A stretch of DNA of 64,000 nucleotides from Mesostigma viride. Lineage: Eukaryota > Streptophyta > Mesostigmatophyceae > Mesostigmatales > Mesostigmataceae. The stretch's first letter is position 1, and every line of letters begins with the position of its first letter. The notes beneath the pieces are model-generated. The model did not search any database. It was not told the origin of the DNA and was given only the letters and a program-made list of their open reading frames with translations. The stretch is from assembly GCA_009746045.1 (NCBI GenBank), contig RPFO01000911.1:62001-126000 (forward strand), written 5' to 3'. Shown here piece after piece: positions 10,472 to 23,500 of the stretch. The position numbers and the translations under genes are program-made.

Positions 10472-10606
10472 GGGTAAGGCTAGCCTTTGCCAAGCAATAA
10501 GTGTTCCCATGAGCATCGGCGGCCGGGATGTGGCCTGCCTTTTGTATGTGCTCCACTCATTGTTTTAATAAAGAGTCTGGTTACCCTGGAGTTCCACGGT
10601 TAATAG
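10472..10606 (+). repeat. Split direct repeat B1
   Basis: Same sequence as 11065-11201, starting gggtaaggctagcc and ending ccacggttaatag. It holds an AATAAA poly(A)-type signal at 10567-10572 and directly abuts A2. Confidence 0.88.
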
Positions 10607-10614
10607 AATCGTGG
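10594..10614. other. Candidate recombination core at the B1/A2 junction
   Basis: The 5-bp inverted arms CCACG (10594-10598) and CGTGG (10610-10614) flank an 11-bp spacer spanning the B1/A2 joint. The joint mimics the left and right ends of the element brought together, as in the circular intermediate. Tyrosine recombinases commonly use inverted arms around a short core. Functional use is inferred. Confidence 0.4.
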
Positions 10615-11039
10615 TTCTCTGAACATAGTTTCTTTATAGTGAGATGGAAGGGTAGCCGCTATAGCTAGGTTATTGGGTTCACGTGACAACCTTTTGAGGC
10701 CGGTGCGGCCTGATCCGGATCAGTCGTGGCCAAAGCTTTGGCCAGTTTTTCTTGGCCAGGTGGCAGGAGCTACGTTGAGATATAAACCTGCCACTGTCTA
10801 GGTTTCTTGGCTCATGGCGTAGTGATTAACTAGATCTAGATTCTTTCTCTCACGCAATATGTGACCTAATAGCCCCGGCAGCCTTACGTAAGCTGCCGGC
10901 AATTAGAACGCCACATGGCGTCATTTGTTCAGACGCAACATTTGCGTGGCGAAAAAATGCCGTCCGGGCCAAGGCCGCATGACACGCAAAAAAGGACAAA
11001 AACAAACCCACCTAGCTAAGGTCGGCCTCTTTTCTTTTC
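10603..11039 (+). repeat. Split direct repeat A2
   Basis: Copy of A1, two bases shorter (one A lost in 'gacaac', one T lost in 'cagttttt'). The palindromes recur at 10710-10723 and 10727-10744. Confidence 0.9.
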
Positions 11040-11064
11040 CCGCCCACCCTCCCTGCGTGTTTGG

Positions 11065-11201
11065 GGGTAAGGCTAGCCTTTGCCAAGCAATAAGTGTTCC
11101 CATGAGCATCGGCGGCCGGGATGTGGCCTGCCTTTTGTATGTGCTCCACTCATTGTTTTAATAAAGAGTCTGGTTACCCTGGAGTTCCACGGTTAATAGA
11201 A
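11065..11201 (+). repeat. Split direct repeat B2, 3' end of the DIRS element
   Basis: Copy of B1 with AATAAA at 11160-11165, separated from A2 by 25 bp (11040-11064). About 50 bp of unrecognised sequence (11202-11253) separates it from the next element. Confidence 0.85.
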
Positions 11202-11253
11202 AATTGTTATATTTGACGATAGTCATAGTGTACTACTAAAAACTTGTACATAC

Positions 11254-12081
11254 TGTCAGCGGTATAGACACTTATGCCCGAATAGCTAGCTGGATTAAGT
11301 GTGACCAATTATTTTTCTAGCCGACGGTTGGGTTGCATCGCTACTTAATTGCACCCATCGTACGCCTAATTTATGGCACACTTAAATTAATAGTTTAGGC
11401 TTGGGGCATGTTGTTGTACTGAACCGCACGGAATATTTTCTACTTTGTTATACGGACGATATGATGGACTAGCTGTGACGTCCGACAGTCGTACCACTTT
11501 TCTTCTACTGAGTCTTGATGCACCGCATGGGTACTTTGACATTTTTCCCATGCGTACCATTGTGGCGTTTAGTCCTGGCGTCGCGCCGCGCCGTTGCACT
11601 TGTAATTCTTACACCTAAGTTGAGCCGAGCAGCATGAGCCGCGCCACTAGAAAGAAATCAGATATACATGGTAGAGTATAGTGGCGCCGGCGCTGCAACC
11701 TTGGTCCTTTAGCTTGTGCATGCCTGTTATGCATGTGCTCTATGCATCCGATGTTCAGCAGTGCGCCGCCAGACATCTAACGGCGGATATTGCTTGTTTC
11801 GTGACTTGTGCTTTGTGCGCAACGTAGCATATAGCTGTGACCTCTTGCTCCTTAATGTTAAGCACTACTTGAGCAGCCATGGCAGCTGGCCTTGTACAAG
11901 GGCCGCTAGCCGGGATATTGGGACAATAAAGACGCGAATTATATCATTGAAATCGCCTCATTTTGTTCACCAAGAGGAAGCTTCATAAGACCGGAACTCT
12001 ACTCCGACACCTGCAAAATATATAGGTGATTGGAAGTATAAATAGGAATCTGGTCAATACATTCTACAGAATATTTTGACA
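11254..12081 (+). repeat. 5' LTR, family 1
   Basis: 828 bp with terminal TGTCA/TGACA. AATAAA lies at 11925-11930 and a TATA box at 12037-12044, only about 40 bp from the LTR end. U3 is therefore long, and R plus U5 very short. Confidence 0.93.
12037..12044 (+). promoter_or_regulatory. TATA box in LTR
   Basis: TATAAATA stands in an AT-rich context, 45 bp before the LTR end. The same motif occurs in the 3' LTR at 14409-14416 and, inverted, in the copy at 35145-38345. Confidence 0.55.
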
Positions 12082-12095
12082 TGGTATCGGAGGCC
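12082..12095 (+). other. Primer-binding site, initiator tRNA-Met type
   Basis: TGGTATCGGAGGCC directly follows the 5' LTR and closely matches the TGGTATCAGAGC site used by many plant copia elements. The second copy reads tggtatcgaaagcc. Confidence 0.7.
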
Positions 12096-12193
12096 AAGTT
12101 CCGAATCGCCTTCACAAGCCACTAAACGTCTACAAGAAGCGCCTATAAGGAGAAAAACGCCCAGTTTTCCAGCCTACTTTTGCAAGGGTACTG

Positions 12194-12430
12194 ATGAGCA
12201 CAGAGGAAGGGCCTGATCAGCCAGATTTTGCCACAGTAACTATTGAATTTCAGGGGCGGAAAATATCGGCGTTTATCAACCCTGCTAAGGCGCAGCAGTG
12301 GATAGAAGAGATCATAAAGGGCATCAGAGAACACAACCCAGATTGCCCAATTGATTATCTGTGGCTCAACACTTTGTTACTGAGCTATTTGAAGCATCTA
12401 AAGGAAGAAAAGGGCATTGTTTTCGAGTGA
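12194..12430 (+). CDS. Small ORF upstream of Gag, family 1 (78 residues)
   Basis: Starts MSTEEGPDQPDF and ends KEEKGIVFE. It is conserved in the second copy at 37168-37404 with a single visible difference (EHN versus ENN), which supports it as a real coding unit or a very recent duplicate. It is acidic and probably helical in its second half (QQWIEEIIKGI; LLLSYLKHLKEE). No known domain was recognised. It ends 80 bp before the Gag ATG. Confidence 0.5.
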   Translation: MSTEEGPDQPDFATVTIEFQGRKISAFINPAKAQQWIEEIIKGIREHNPDCPIDYLWLNTLLLSYLKHLKEEKGIVFE

Positions 12431-12510
12431 GCTTTCCAAGGCGCATTTTATTTCACCGCTGCGAGTCTTTCTTTCCGCGCGAGGAGCGCCTGTTTTACCT
12501 CTTGTACACC

Positions 12511-13458
12511 ATGAACACACGCAGTGGTGGTGCGTCCAATACCCCACCTTCACGCGATGAGCTCCCAAGAACGAAGGGCGCTAAGGAGGTTGTAAAATAC
12601 TTCCGCAGCATGACGCGCTTCGATCCTTTTGAAGACTACGCCACCTGGCGCGAGTTCGAGGATATGCTACTTACCGGGTGCGAGGCATACAATGTCAAGG
12701 ACGTCATCGACGGCACAGCCGACATGAACGACCCTGATGTGATTTCTGCCGAGAAAACGCTGCTCACACCCATCATCAGCCTTATGAAGGGCCGAGGGGC
12801 ACGCGTGGCGCGATTGGTTACTGACCGACGTGCCAGCTCCGTGTTTAAGGCACTCCAGGCGGAGGTGAGGCAGCCCTACCAAACCGAGAGCTACCGACTG
12901 GCCAAGAAGAGCGAGATCCAACGTATTTCCCTGCAAGTGTCGAGCGAGACCTGCAACCAGTACTGGCAACGTGGCAAGTTCCTCCGGCAGGACTTGGAGG
13001 ACGCGGGCGAGGCAATGGACTGGAACGAGTGGCGCGATTGCATGATCAATGGACTACCGCCTGCGTTCCGTGCAGCCATGGCCGCCCGCCGCCTGCCGGG
13101 GATGACCCTGGAGCAGATCCACAAGCTGCTCCTGGAGATCTACGACATGCTGGTTTCCAGCGATCAGATTCCTCGACCCGGGGCCAAGACCACCAACACA
13201 GGCAAGCCGCAGGACTCCGCTGCAACAACTCCAGGCCTAGCCTATGCCACAGGGGCTGAGCCTGAGAAGAAGGGCAAGCGCTGCAAGTTCTGTCGGCGAC
13301 CCGGCCACATCGAGGACGAGTGCTGGCGGAAGAACCCATCCCTACGGCCCAAGGAGCGAGCACACGCCACACAGGAGGCAGAAACTCTGCCACCTGGTTT
13401 TGTGTTCCACACCACCAGCGGCGACACGGGAGGAGACAACCTGGCGACCGTTCTCTGA
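12511..13458 (+). CDS. Gag with CCHC zinc knuckle, TR-GAG family 1
   Basis: ATG at 12511 (MNTRSGGASNTPPS) gives 315 residues; the frame is open upstream to 12361, but that Met falls inside the preceding ORF. A capsid-like helical region (DPFEDYATWREFEDMLLTGCEAYNV region onward) is followed by a Pro/Thr linker. A C-terminal knuckle CKFCRRPGHIEDEC matches CX2CX4HX4C, which in Gag proteins binds the packaged RNA. The frame stops at 13458, 167 bp before the 3' LTR, with no pol domain. A second copy at 36140-37087 is nearly identical (ADMND versus ADVND). Confidence 0.85.
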   Translation: MNTRSGGASNTPPSRDELPRTKGAKEVVKYFRSMTRFDPFEDYATWREFEDMLLTGCEAYNVKDVIDGTADMNDPDVISAEKTLLTPIISLMKGRGARVARLVTDRRASSVFKALQAEVRQPYQTESYRLAKKSEIQRISLQVSSETCNQYWQRGKFLRQDLEDAGEAMDWNEWRDCMINGLPPAFRAAMAARRLPGMTLEQIHKLLLEIYDMLVSSDQIPRPGAKTTNTGKPQDSAATTPGLAYATGAEPEKKGKRCKFCRRPGHIEDECWRKNPSLRPKERAHATQEAETLPPGFVFHTTSGDTGGDNLATVL

Positions 13459-13625
13459 GTCATTATACCCCACCTGGGTGGCTACAGGAAACGACTTGTT
13501 TGACAACATGTTTGTGTATACAGCACGGGGGTGATTTACCGCAGGACAATCCAGCTGGACCCACTGTACCTGAGACATGTATTACATGTATACCTGTTGT
13601 GCTGAGCTATCCTGGCACGGGGGTG

Positions 13626-14453
13626 TGTCAGCGGTATAGACACTTATGCCCGAATAGCTAGCTGGATTAAGTGTGACCAATTATTTTTCTAGCCGACGGT
13701 TGGGTTGCATCGCTACTTAATTGCACCCATCGTACGCCTAATTTATGGCACACTTAAATTAATAGTTTAGGCTTGGGGCATGTTGTTGTACTGAACCGCA
13801 CGGAATATTTTCTACTTTGTTATACGGACGATATGATGGACTAGCTGTGACGTCCGACAGTCGTACCACTTTTCTTCTACTGAGTCTTGATGCACCGCAT
13901 GGGTACTTTGACATTTTTCCCATGCGTACCATTGTGGCGTTTAGTCCTGGCGTCGCGCCGCGCCGTTGCACTTGTAATTCTTACACCTAAGTTGAGCCGA
14001 GCAGCATGAGCCGCGCCACTAGAAAGAAATCAGATATACATGGTAGAGTATAGTGGCGCCGGCGCTGCAACCTTGGTCCTTTAGCTTGTGCATGCCTGTT
14101 ATGCATGTGCTCTATGCATCCGATGTTCAGCAGTGCGCCGCCAGACATCTAACGGCGGATATTGCTTGTTTCGTGACTTGTGCTTTGTGCGCAACGTAGC
14201 ATATAGCTGTGACCTCTTGCTCCTTAATGTTAAGCACTACTTGAGCAGCCATGGCAGCTGGCCTTGTACAAGGGCCGCTAGCCGGGATATTGGGACAATA
14301 AAGACGCGAATTATATCATTGAAATCGCCTCATTTTGTTCACCAAGAGGAAGCTTCATAAGACCGGAACTCTACTCCGACACCTGCAAAATATATAGGTG
14401 ATTGGAAGTATAAATAGGAATCTGGTCAATACATTCTACAGAATATTTTGACA
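13626..14453 (+). repeat. 3' LTR, family 1
   Basis: 828 bp, same as the 5' LTR. It is preceded by the purine-rich tract gcacgggggtg, the likely plus-strand primer. It is followed by the CATAC duplication and about 55 bp of AT-rich unrecognised DNA before the satellite starts. Confidence 0.93.
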
Positions 14454-14510
14454 CATACATATGCTGGAATGATTTTCTTTTTACTATTTCATTCACTATT
14501 GCTTATTTCT

Positions 14511-17500
14511 TCACACATGTACATGCACGCAAGGGGCAACTGCCCACACATGGACATACACCATGCACGCAAGGGGCGGCTGCACACACACGTACATACA
14601 CCGCGCACGCAAGGGGCAACTGCACACACACGTACATACACCGCGCACGCAAGGGGCGAGTGCGCACACACGTACATACACCGCGCACGCAAGGGGCGGC
14701 TGCACACACACGTACACACACCATGCACGCAAGGGCCGGCTGCACTCACATGTACATACACCATGCACGCAAGGGGCGGCTGCACACACACGTACACACA
14801 CCATGCACGCAAGGGCCGGCTGCACTCACATGTACATCCACCGCGCACGCAAGGGCCGGCTGCACACACACGTACATACACCGCGCACGCAAGGGGCAAC
14901 TGCACACACATGTACATACACCGCGCAACCACGGGGCGGCTGCACACACACGTACATACACCGCGCACGCAAGGGGCGGCTGCACACATACGTACCTACA
15001 CCGCGCACGCAAGGGGCGACTGCACACACATGTACATACACCGCGCACGCAAGGGCCGGCTGCACACACACGTACACACACCATGCACGCAAGGGCCGGC
15101 TGCACACACACGTACATACACCGCGCACGCAAGGGGCGGCTGCACACACACGTACCTACACCGCGCACGCAAGGGGCGGCTGCACACACACGTACACACA
15201 CCATGCACGCAAGGAGCGACTTCACGCACAGGTACACACACCATGCACGCAAGGTTCGGCTGCACACACATGTACATCCACCGCGCACGCAAGGGGCGAG
15301 TGCAAACACATGTACATACACCGCGCACGCAAGGGGCAACTGCCCACACATGTACATCCACCGCGCACGCAAGGGCCGGCTGCACTCACATGTACACACA
15401 CCGCGCACGCAAGGGCCGGCTGCACACACACGTACATACACCGCGCACGCAAGGGGCAACTGCACACACACGTACACACCATGCACGCAAGGGGCTGCTG
15501 CACACACACTTACACTCACCATGCACGCGAGGGGCGGCTGCACACACACGTACACACACCGCGCACGCAAGGGACGGCTGCACACACACGTACATACACC
15601 GCGCACGCAAGGGGCGGCTGCACTTACATGTACACACACCACGCACGCAAGGGGCGGCTGCACACACACGTACATACACCGCGCACGCAAGGACCGGCTC
15701 CACTCACATGTACATCCACCGCGCAACCACGGGGCGGCTGCACACACACGTACATACACCGCGCACGCAAGGGGCTGCTGCACACACACTTACACACAAA
15801 ATGCACGCTTGGGGCGACGGCACTCACATGTACATACACCGCTCACGAAAGGGGTGGCTGCACACACACGTACATCCACCGCGCACGCAAGGGGCGGCTG
15901 CACACACACATACATACATGCACCATGCACGCAAGGGGCGAGTGCACACACATGTACATACACCGCGCACGCAAGGGGCAACTGCCCACACATGTACATA
16001 CACCGCGCACGCAAGGGGCGGCTGCACACACATGTACACACACCGCGCACGCAAGGGGCGAGTGCACACACACGTACACACACCGCGCACGCAAGGGGCG
16101 GCTGCACACACACGTACACACACCATGCACGCAATTGCCGGCATGCACACACACGTACATCCACCGCGCACGCAAGGGGCAACTGCACACACATGTACAC
16201 ACACCGCGCACGCTTGGGGCGGCTGCACACACACGTACCTACACCGCGCACGCAAGGGGCGGCTGCACACACATGTACACACACCGCGCACGCAAGGGGC
16301 GGCTGCACACACACGTACACACACCATGCACGCAATTGCCGGCATGCACACACACGTACATCCACCGCGCACGCAAGGGGCAACTGCACACACACGTACA
16401 CACACCGCGCACGCTTGGGGCAGCTGCACTCACATGTACACACACCGCGCACGCTTGGGGCGGCTGCACACACACGTACCTACACCGCGCACGCAAGGGG
16501 CGGCTGCACACACACGTACATACACCGCGCACGCAAGGGGCGGCTGCACACATACGTACACACACCGCGCACGCAAGGGGCGGCTGCACACACACGTACA
16601 TACACCATGCACGCAAGGGGCTGCACACACACTTACACACACCATGCACGCAAGGGCCGGCATGCACACACACTGGCATACACCGCGCACGCAAGGGGCG
16701 GCTGCACACACGTACATACACCGCGCACGCAAGGGGCGAGTGCACACACACGTACACACACCGCGCACGAAAGGGGCGGCTGCACACACACGTACACACA
16801 CCATGCATGCAATTGCCGGCATGCACACACACGTACATCCACTGCGCACGCAAGGGGCAACTGCACACACATGTACACACGCTCGGGGCGGCTGCACACA
16901 CACTTACACACACCATGCACGCAAGGGCCGGCTGCACACACACTGGCACACACCGCGCACGCAAGGGGCGGCTGCACACACACGTACATCCACCGCGCAC
17001 GCAAGGGGCAACTGCACACACACGTACACACACCGCGCACGCAAGGGGCGGCTGCACACACACGTACACACACCGCGCACGCAATTGCCGGCTGCACACA
17101 CACGTACATACACCGCGCACGCAAGGGGCGGCTGCACACACATGTACACACCGCACGCAAGGGGCGGCTGCACACACACGTACATACACCGCGCACGCAA
17201 GGGCCGGCTGCACTCACATGTACATCCACCGCGCACGCAAGGGGCGGCTGCACACACACGTACATACACCGCGCACGCAAGGGGCAACTGCACACACATG
17301 TACATACACCGCGCAACCACGGGGCGGCTGCACACACACGTACATACACCGCGCACGCAAGGGGCGGCTGCACACATACGTACCTACACCGCGCACGCAA
17401 GGGGCGACTGCACACACATGTACATCCACCGCGCACGCAAGGGCCGGCTGCACACACACGTACACACACCATGCACGCAAGGGCCGGCTGCACACACACG

Positions 17501-20500
17501 TACATACACCGCGCACGCAAGGGGCGGCTGCACACACACGTACCTACACCGCGCACGCAAGGGGCGGCTGCACACACACGTACACACACCATGCACGCAA
17601 GGAGCGACTTCACGCACAGGTACACACACCATGCACGCAAGGTTCGGCTGCACACACATGTACATCCACCGCGCACGCAAGGGGCGAGTGCAAACACATG
17701 TACATACACCGCGCACGCAAGGGGCAACTGCCCACACATGTACATCCACCGCGCACGCAAGGGCCGGCTGCACTCACATGTACACACACCGCGCACGCAA
17801 GGGCCGGCTGCACACACACGTACATACACCGCGCACGCAAGGGGCAACTGCACACACACGTACACACCATGCACGCAAGGGGCTGCTGCACACACACTTA
17901 CACTCACCATGCACGCGAGGGGCGGCTGCACACACACGTACACACACCGCGCACGCAAGGGACGGCTGCACACACACGTACATACACCGCGCACGCAAGG
18001 GGCGGCTGCACTTACATGTACACACACCACGCACGCAAGGGGCGGCTGCACACACACGTACATACACCGCGCACGCAAGGACCGGCTCCACTCACATGTA
18101 CATCCACCGCGCAACCACGGGGCGGCTGCACACACACGTACATACACCGCGCACGCAAGGGGCTGCTGCACACACACTTACACACAAAATGCACGCTTGG
18201 GGCGACGGCACTCACATGTACATACACCGCTCACGAAAGGGGTGGCTGCACACACACGTACATCCACCGCGCACGCAAGGGGCGGCTGCACACACACATA
18301 CATACATGCACCATGCACGCAAGGGGCGAGTGCACACACATGTACATACACCGCGCACGCTTGGGGCGGCTGCACACACACGTACCTACACCGCGCACGC
18401 AAGGGGCGGCTGCACACACATTACACACGCGCACGCAAGGGGCGAGGCACACACATGTACACACACCGCGCACGCAAGGGGCTGCTGCACACACACGTAC
18501 ACACACCATGCACGCAATTGCCGGCATGCACACACACGTACATCCACCGCGCACGCAAGGGGCAACTGCACACACATGTACACACACCGCGCACGCTTGG
18601 GGCGGCTGCACACACACGTACCTACACCGCGCACGCAAGGGGCGGCTGCACACACATGTACACACACCGCGCACGCAAGGGGCGGCTGCACACACACGTA
18701 CACACACCATGCACGCAATTGCCGGCATGCACACACACGTACATCCACCGCGCACGCAAGGGGCAACTGCACACACACGTACACACACCGCGCACGCTTG
18801 GGGCAGCTGCACTCACATGTACACACACCGCGCACGCTTGGGGCGGCTGCACACACACGTACCTACACCGCGCACGCAAGGGGCGGCTGCACACACACGT
18901 ACATACACCGCGCACGCAAGGGGCGGCTGCACACATACGTACACACACCGCGCACGCAAGGGGCGGCTGCACACACACGTACATACACCATGCACGCAAG
19001 GGGCTGCACACACACTTACACACACCATGCACGCAAGGGCCGGCATGCACACACACTGGCATACACCGCGCACGCAAGGGGCGGCTGCACACACGTACAT
19101 ACACCGCGCACGCAAGGGGCGAGTGCACACACACGTACACACACCGCGCACGAAAGGGGCGGCTGCACACACACGTACACACACCATGCATGCAATTGCC
19201 GGCATGCACACACACGTACATCCACTGCGCACGCAAGGGGCAACTGCACACACATGTACACACGCTCGGGGCGGCTGCACACACACTTACACACACCATG
19301 CACGCAAGGGCCGGCATGCACACACACTGGCATACACCGCGCACGCAAGGGGCGGCTGCACCCACATGTACATACACCATGCACGCAAGGACAAGGATTC
19401 ACACACACGTACACACACCGCGCACGCAAGGGGCGGCTGCACACAAACGTACACACACCATGCACGCAATTGCCGGCATGCACACACACGTACATCCACC
19501 GCGCACGCAAGGGGCAACTGCACACACATGTACACACGCTTGGGGCGGCTCCACTCACATGTACATCCACCGCGCAACCACGGGGCGGCTGCACACACAC
19601 GTACATACACCGCGCACGCAAGGGGCTGCTGCACACACACTTACACACAAAATGCACGCTTGGGGCGACGGCACTCACATGTACATACACCGCGCACGAA
19701 AGGGGTGGCTGCACACACACGTACATCCACCGCGCACGCAAGGGGCGGCTGCACACACACATACATACACCATGCACGCAAGGGGCGAGTGCAAAAACAT
19801 GTACATACGCCGCGCACGCAAGGGGCAACTGCCCACACATGGACATACACCATGCACGCAAGGGGCGGCTGCACACACATGTACATCCACCGCGCACGCA
19901 AGGGGCGAGTGCACACACACGTACACACACCGCGCACGCAAGGGGCGGCTGCACACACACGTACACACACCATGCACGCAATTGCCGGCATGCACACACA
20001 CGTACATCCACCGCGCACGCAAGGGGCAACTGCACACACATGTACACACACCGCGCACGCTTGGGGCAGCTGCACTCACACGTACACACACCGCGCACGC
20101 AAGGGACGGCTGCACACACACGTACATACACCGCGCACGCAAGGGGCGGCTGCACTTACATGTACACACACCACGCACGCAAGGGGCGGCTGCACACACA
20201 CGTACATACACCGCGCACGCAAGGACCGGCTCCACTCACATGTACATCCACCGCGCAACCACGGGGCGGCTGCACACACACGTACATACACCGCGCACGC
20301 AAGGGGCTGCTGCACACACACTTACACACAAAATGCACGCTTGGGGCGACGGCACTCACATGTACATACACCGCGCACGAAAGGGGTGGCTGCACACACA
20401 CGTACATCCACCGCGCACGCAAGGGGCGGCTGCACACACACATACATACACCGCGCACGCTTGGGGCGGCTGCACACACACGTACCTACACCGCGCACGC

Positions 20501-23500
20501 AAGGGGCGGCTGCACACACACGTACATACACCGCGCACGCAAGGGGCGAGTGCACACACACGTACACACACCGCGCACGCAAGGGGCGGCTGCACACACA
20601 CGTACACACACCATGCACGCAATTGCCGGCATGCACACACACGTACATCCACCGCGCACGCAAGGGGCAACTGCACACACATGTACACACACCGCGCACG
20701 CTTGGGGCAGCTGCACTCACATGTACACACACCGCGCACGCTTGGGGCGGCTGCACACACACGTACACACACCGCGCACGCTTGGGGCGGCTGCACACAC
20801 ACGTACCTACACCGCGCACGCAAGGGGCGGCTGCACACACACTTACACACAAAATGCACGCTTGGGGCGACGGCACTCACATGTACACACACCGCGCACG
20901 CAAGGGGCGGCTGCACACACACGTACACACACCATGCACGCAATTGCCGGCATGCACACACACGTACATCCACCGCGCACGCAAGGGGCAACTGCACACA
21001 CATGTACACACACCGCGCACGCTTGGGGCAGCTGCACTCACATGTACACACACCGCGCACGCTTGGGGCGGCTGCACACACACGTACATACACCGCGCAC
21101 GCAAGGGGCGGCTGCACACATACGTACCTACACCGCGCACGCAAGGGGCGGCTGCACACACACGTACATACACCGCGCACGCAAGGACCGGCTCCACTCA
21201 CATGTACATCCACCGCGCAACCACGGGGCGGCTGCACACACACGTACATACACCGCGCACGCAAGGGGCTGCTGCACACACACTTACACACAAAATGCAC
21301 GCTTGGGGCGACGGCACTCACATGTACATACACCGCGCACGAAAGGGGTGGCTGCACACACACGTACACACACCATGCACGCAAGGAGCGACTTCACGCA
21401 CAGGTACACACACCATGCACGCAAGGTTCGGCTGCACACACATGTACATCCACCGCGCACGCAAGGGGCGGCTGCACACACATGTACATACACCATGCAC
21501 GCAAGGGGCGGCTGCACACACCTGTACACACACCGCGCACGCAAGGGGCGAGTGCACACACACGTACACACACCGCGCACGCAAGGGGCGGCTGCACACA
21601 CACGTACACACACCATGCACGCAATTGCCGGCATGCACACACACGTACATCCACCGCGCACGCAAGGGGCAACTGCACACACATGTACACACACCGCGCA
21701 CGCTTGGGGCAGCTGCACTCACATGTACACACACCGCGCACGCTTGGGGCGGCTGCACACACACGTACATACACCGCGCACGCTTGGGGCGGCTGCACAC
21801 ACACGTACCTACACCGCGCACGCAAGGGGCGGCTGCACACACACTTACACACAAAATGCACGCTTGGGGCGACGGCACTCACATGTACACACACCGCGCA
21901 CGCAAGGGGCGGCTGCACACACACGTACACACACCATGCACGCAATTGCCGGCATGCACACACACGTACATCCACCGCGCACGCAAGGGGCAACTGCACA
22001 CACATGTACACACACCGCGCACGCTTGGGGCAGCTGCACTCACATGTACACACACCGCGCACGCTTGGAGCGGCTGCACACACACGTACATACACCGCGC
22101 ACGCAAGGGGCGGCTGCACACATACGTACCTACACCGCGCACGCAAGGGGCGGCTGCACACACACGTACATACACCGCGCACGCAAGGACCGGCTCCACT
22201 CACATGTACATCCACCGCGCAACCACGGGGCGGCTGCACACACACGTACATACACCGCGCACGCAAGGGGCTGCTGCACACACACTTACACACAAAATGC
22301 ACGCTTGGGGCGACGGCACTCACATGTACATACACCGCGCACGAAAGGGGTGGCTGCACACACACGTACATCCACCGCGCACGCAAGGGGCGGCTGCACA
22401 CACACATACATACACCATGCACGCAAGGGGCGAGTGCAAAAACATGTACATACGCCGCGCACGCAAGGGGCAACTGCCCACACATGGACATACACCATGC
22501 ACGCAAGGGGCGGCTGCACACACATGTACATCCACCGCGCACGCAAGGGGCGAGTGCACACACACGTACACACACCGCGCACGCAAGGGGCGGCTGCACA
22601 CACACGTACACACACCATGCACGCAATTGCCGGCATGCACACACACGTACATCCACCGCGCACGCAAGGGGCAACTGCACACACATGTACACACACCGCG
22701 CACGCTTGGGGCAGCTGCACTCACATGTACACACACCGCGCACGCTTGGGGCGGCTGCACACACACGTACATACACCGCGCACGCAAGGGCGGCTGCACA
22801 CATGTACACACACCACGCACGCAAGGGCGGCTGCACACACACGTACATACACCGCGCACGCAAGGACCGGCTCCACTCACATGTACATCCACCGCGCACC
22901 ACGGGGCGGCTGCACACACACGTACATACACCGCGCACGCAAGGGGCTGCTGCACACACACTTACACACAAAATGCACGCTTGGGGCGACGGCACTCACA
23001 TGTACATACACCGCGCACGAAAGGGGTGGCTGCACACACACGTACATCCACCGCGCACGCAAGGGGCGGCTGCACACACACATACATACACCATGCACGC
23101 AAGGGGCGAGTGCAAAACATGTACATACACCGCGCACGCAAGGGGCAACTGCCCACACATGGACATACACCATGCACGCAAGGGGCGGCTGCACACACAT
23201 GTACATCCACCGCGCACGCAAGGGGCGAGTGCACACACACGTACACACACCGCGCACGCTTGGGGCGGCTGCACACACACGTACCTACACCGCGCACGCA
23301 AGGGCGGCTGCACACACACGTACATACACCGCGCACGCAAGGGGCAACTGCACACACATGTACATACACCGCGCAACCACGGGGCGGCTGCACACACACG
23401 TACATACACCGCGCACGCAAGGGGCGGCTGCACACACGTACCTACACCGCGCACGCAAGGGGCGACTGCACACACATGTACATCCACCGCGCACGCAAGG

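Larger units (their letters stand above)
5698..11201 (+). mobile_element. PAT/Ngaro-like DIRS retrotransposon with split direct repeats
   Basis: The order is A1 (5698-6136), ORFs, B1 (10472 to about 10606), A2 (10603-11039), a 25-bp spacer, and B2 (11065-11201). B1 runs directly into A2. This A1-ORF-B1-A2-B2 order is diagnostic of Ngaro/PAT-type tyrosine-recombinase retroelements, which replicate through a circle and make no target duplication. The long ORF supplies RT, RNase H and recombinase. The exact ends are uncertain by a few bases because 'atagaa' is shared by flank and element. A1 and A2 differ mainly by two homopolymer indels, which suggests a young insertion. The gag-like ORF is frame-broken. 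Confidence 0.88.
11254..14453 (+). mobile_element. TR-GAG LTR retrotransposon, family 1, copy 1 (3200 bp)
   Basis: Two 828-bp LTRs (TGTCA...TGACA) flank a 1544-bp interior that codes only for a small ORF and a Gag with a zinc knuckle; no protease, integrase or RT is present. The 5-bp target duplication is CATAC (11249-11253 and 14454-14458). The LTRs look identical, which implies a recent insertion. Terminal-repeat elements with GAG only (TR-GAG) must be mobilised by an autonomous partner. The primer site resembles the initiator tRNA-Met type of copia elements. Confidence 0.93.

Noticed and set aside
11387-11599. Short frames of 70-90 residues repeated in every family-1 LTR
   Set aside because: They recur only because the LTR is repeated. 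They sit in U3, upstream of the TATA box, with no recognisable domain.
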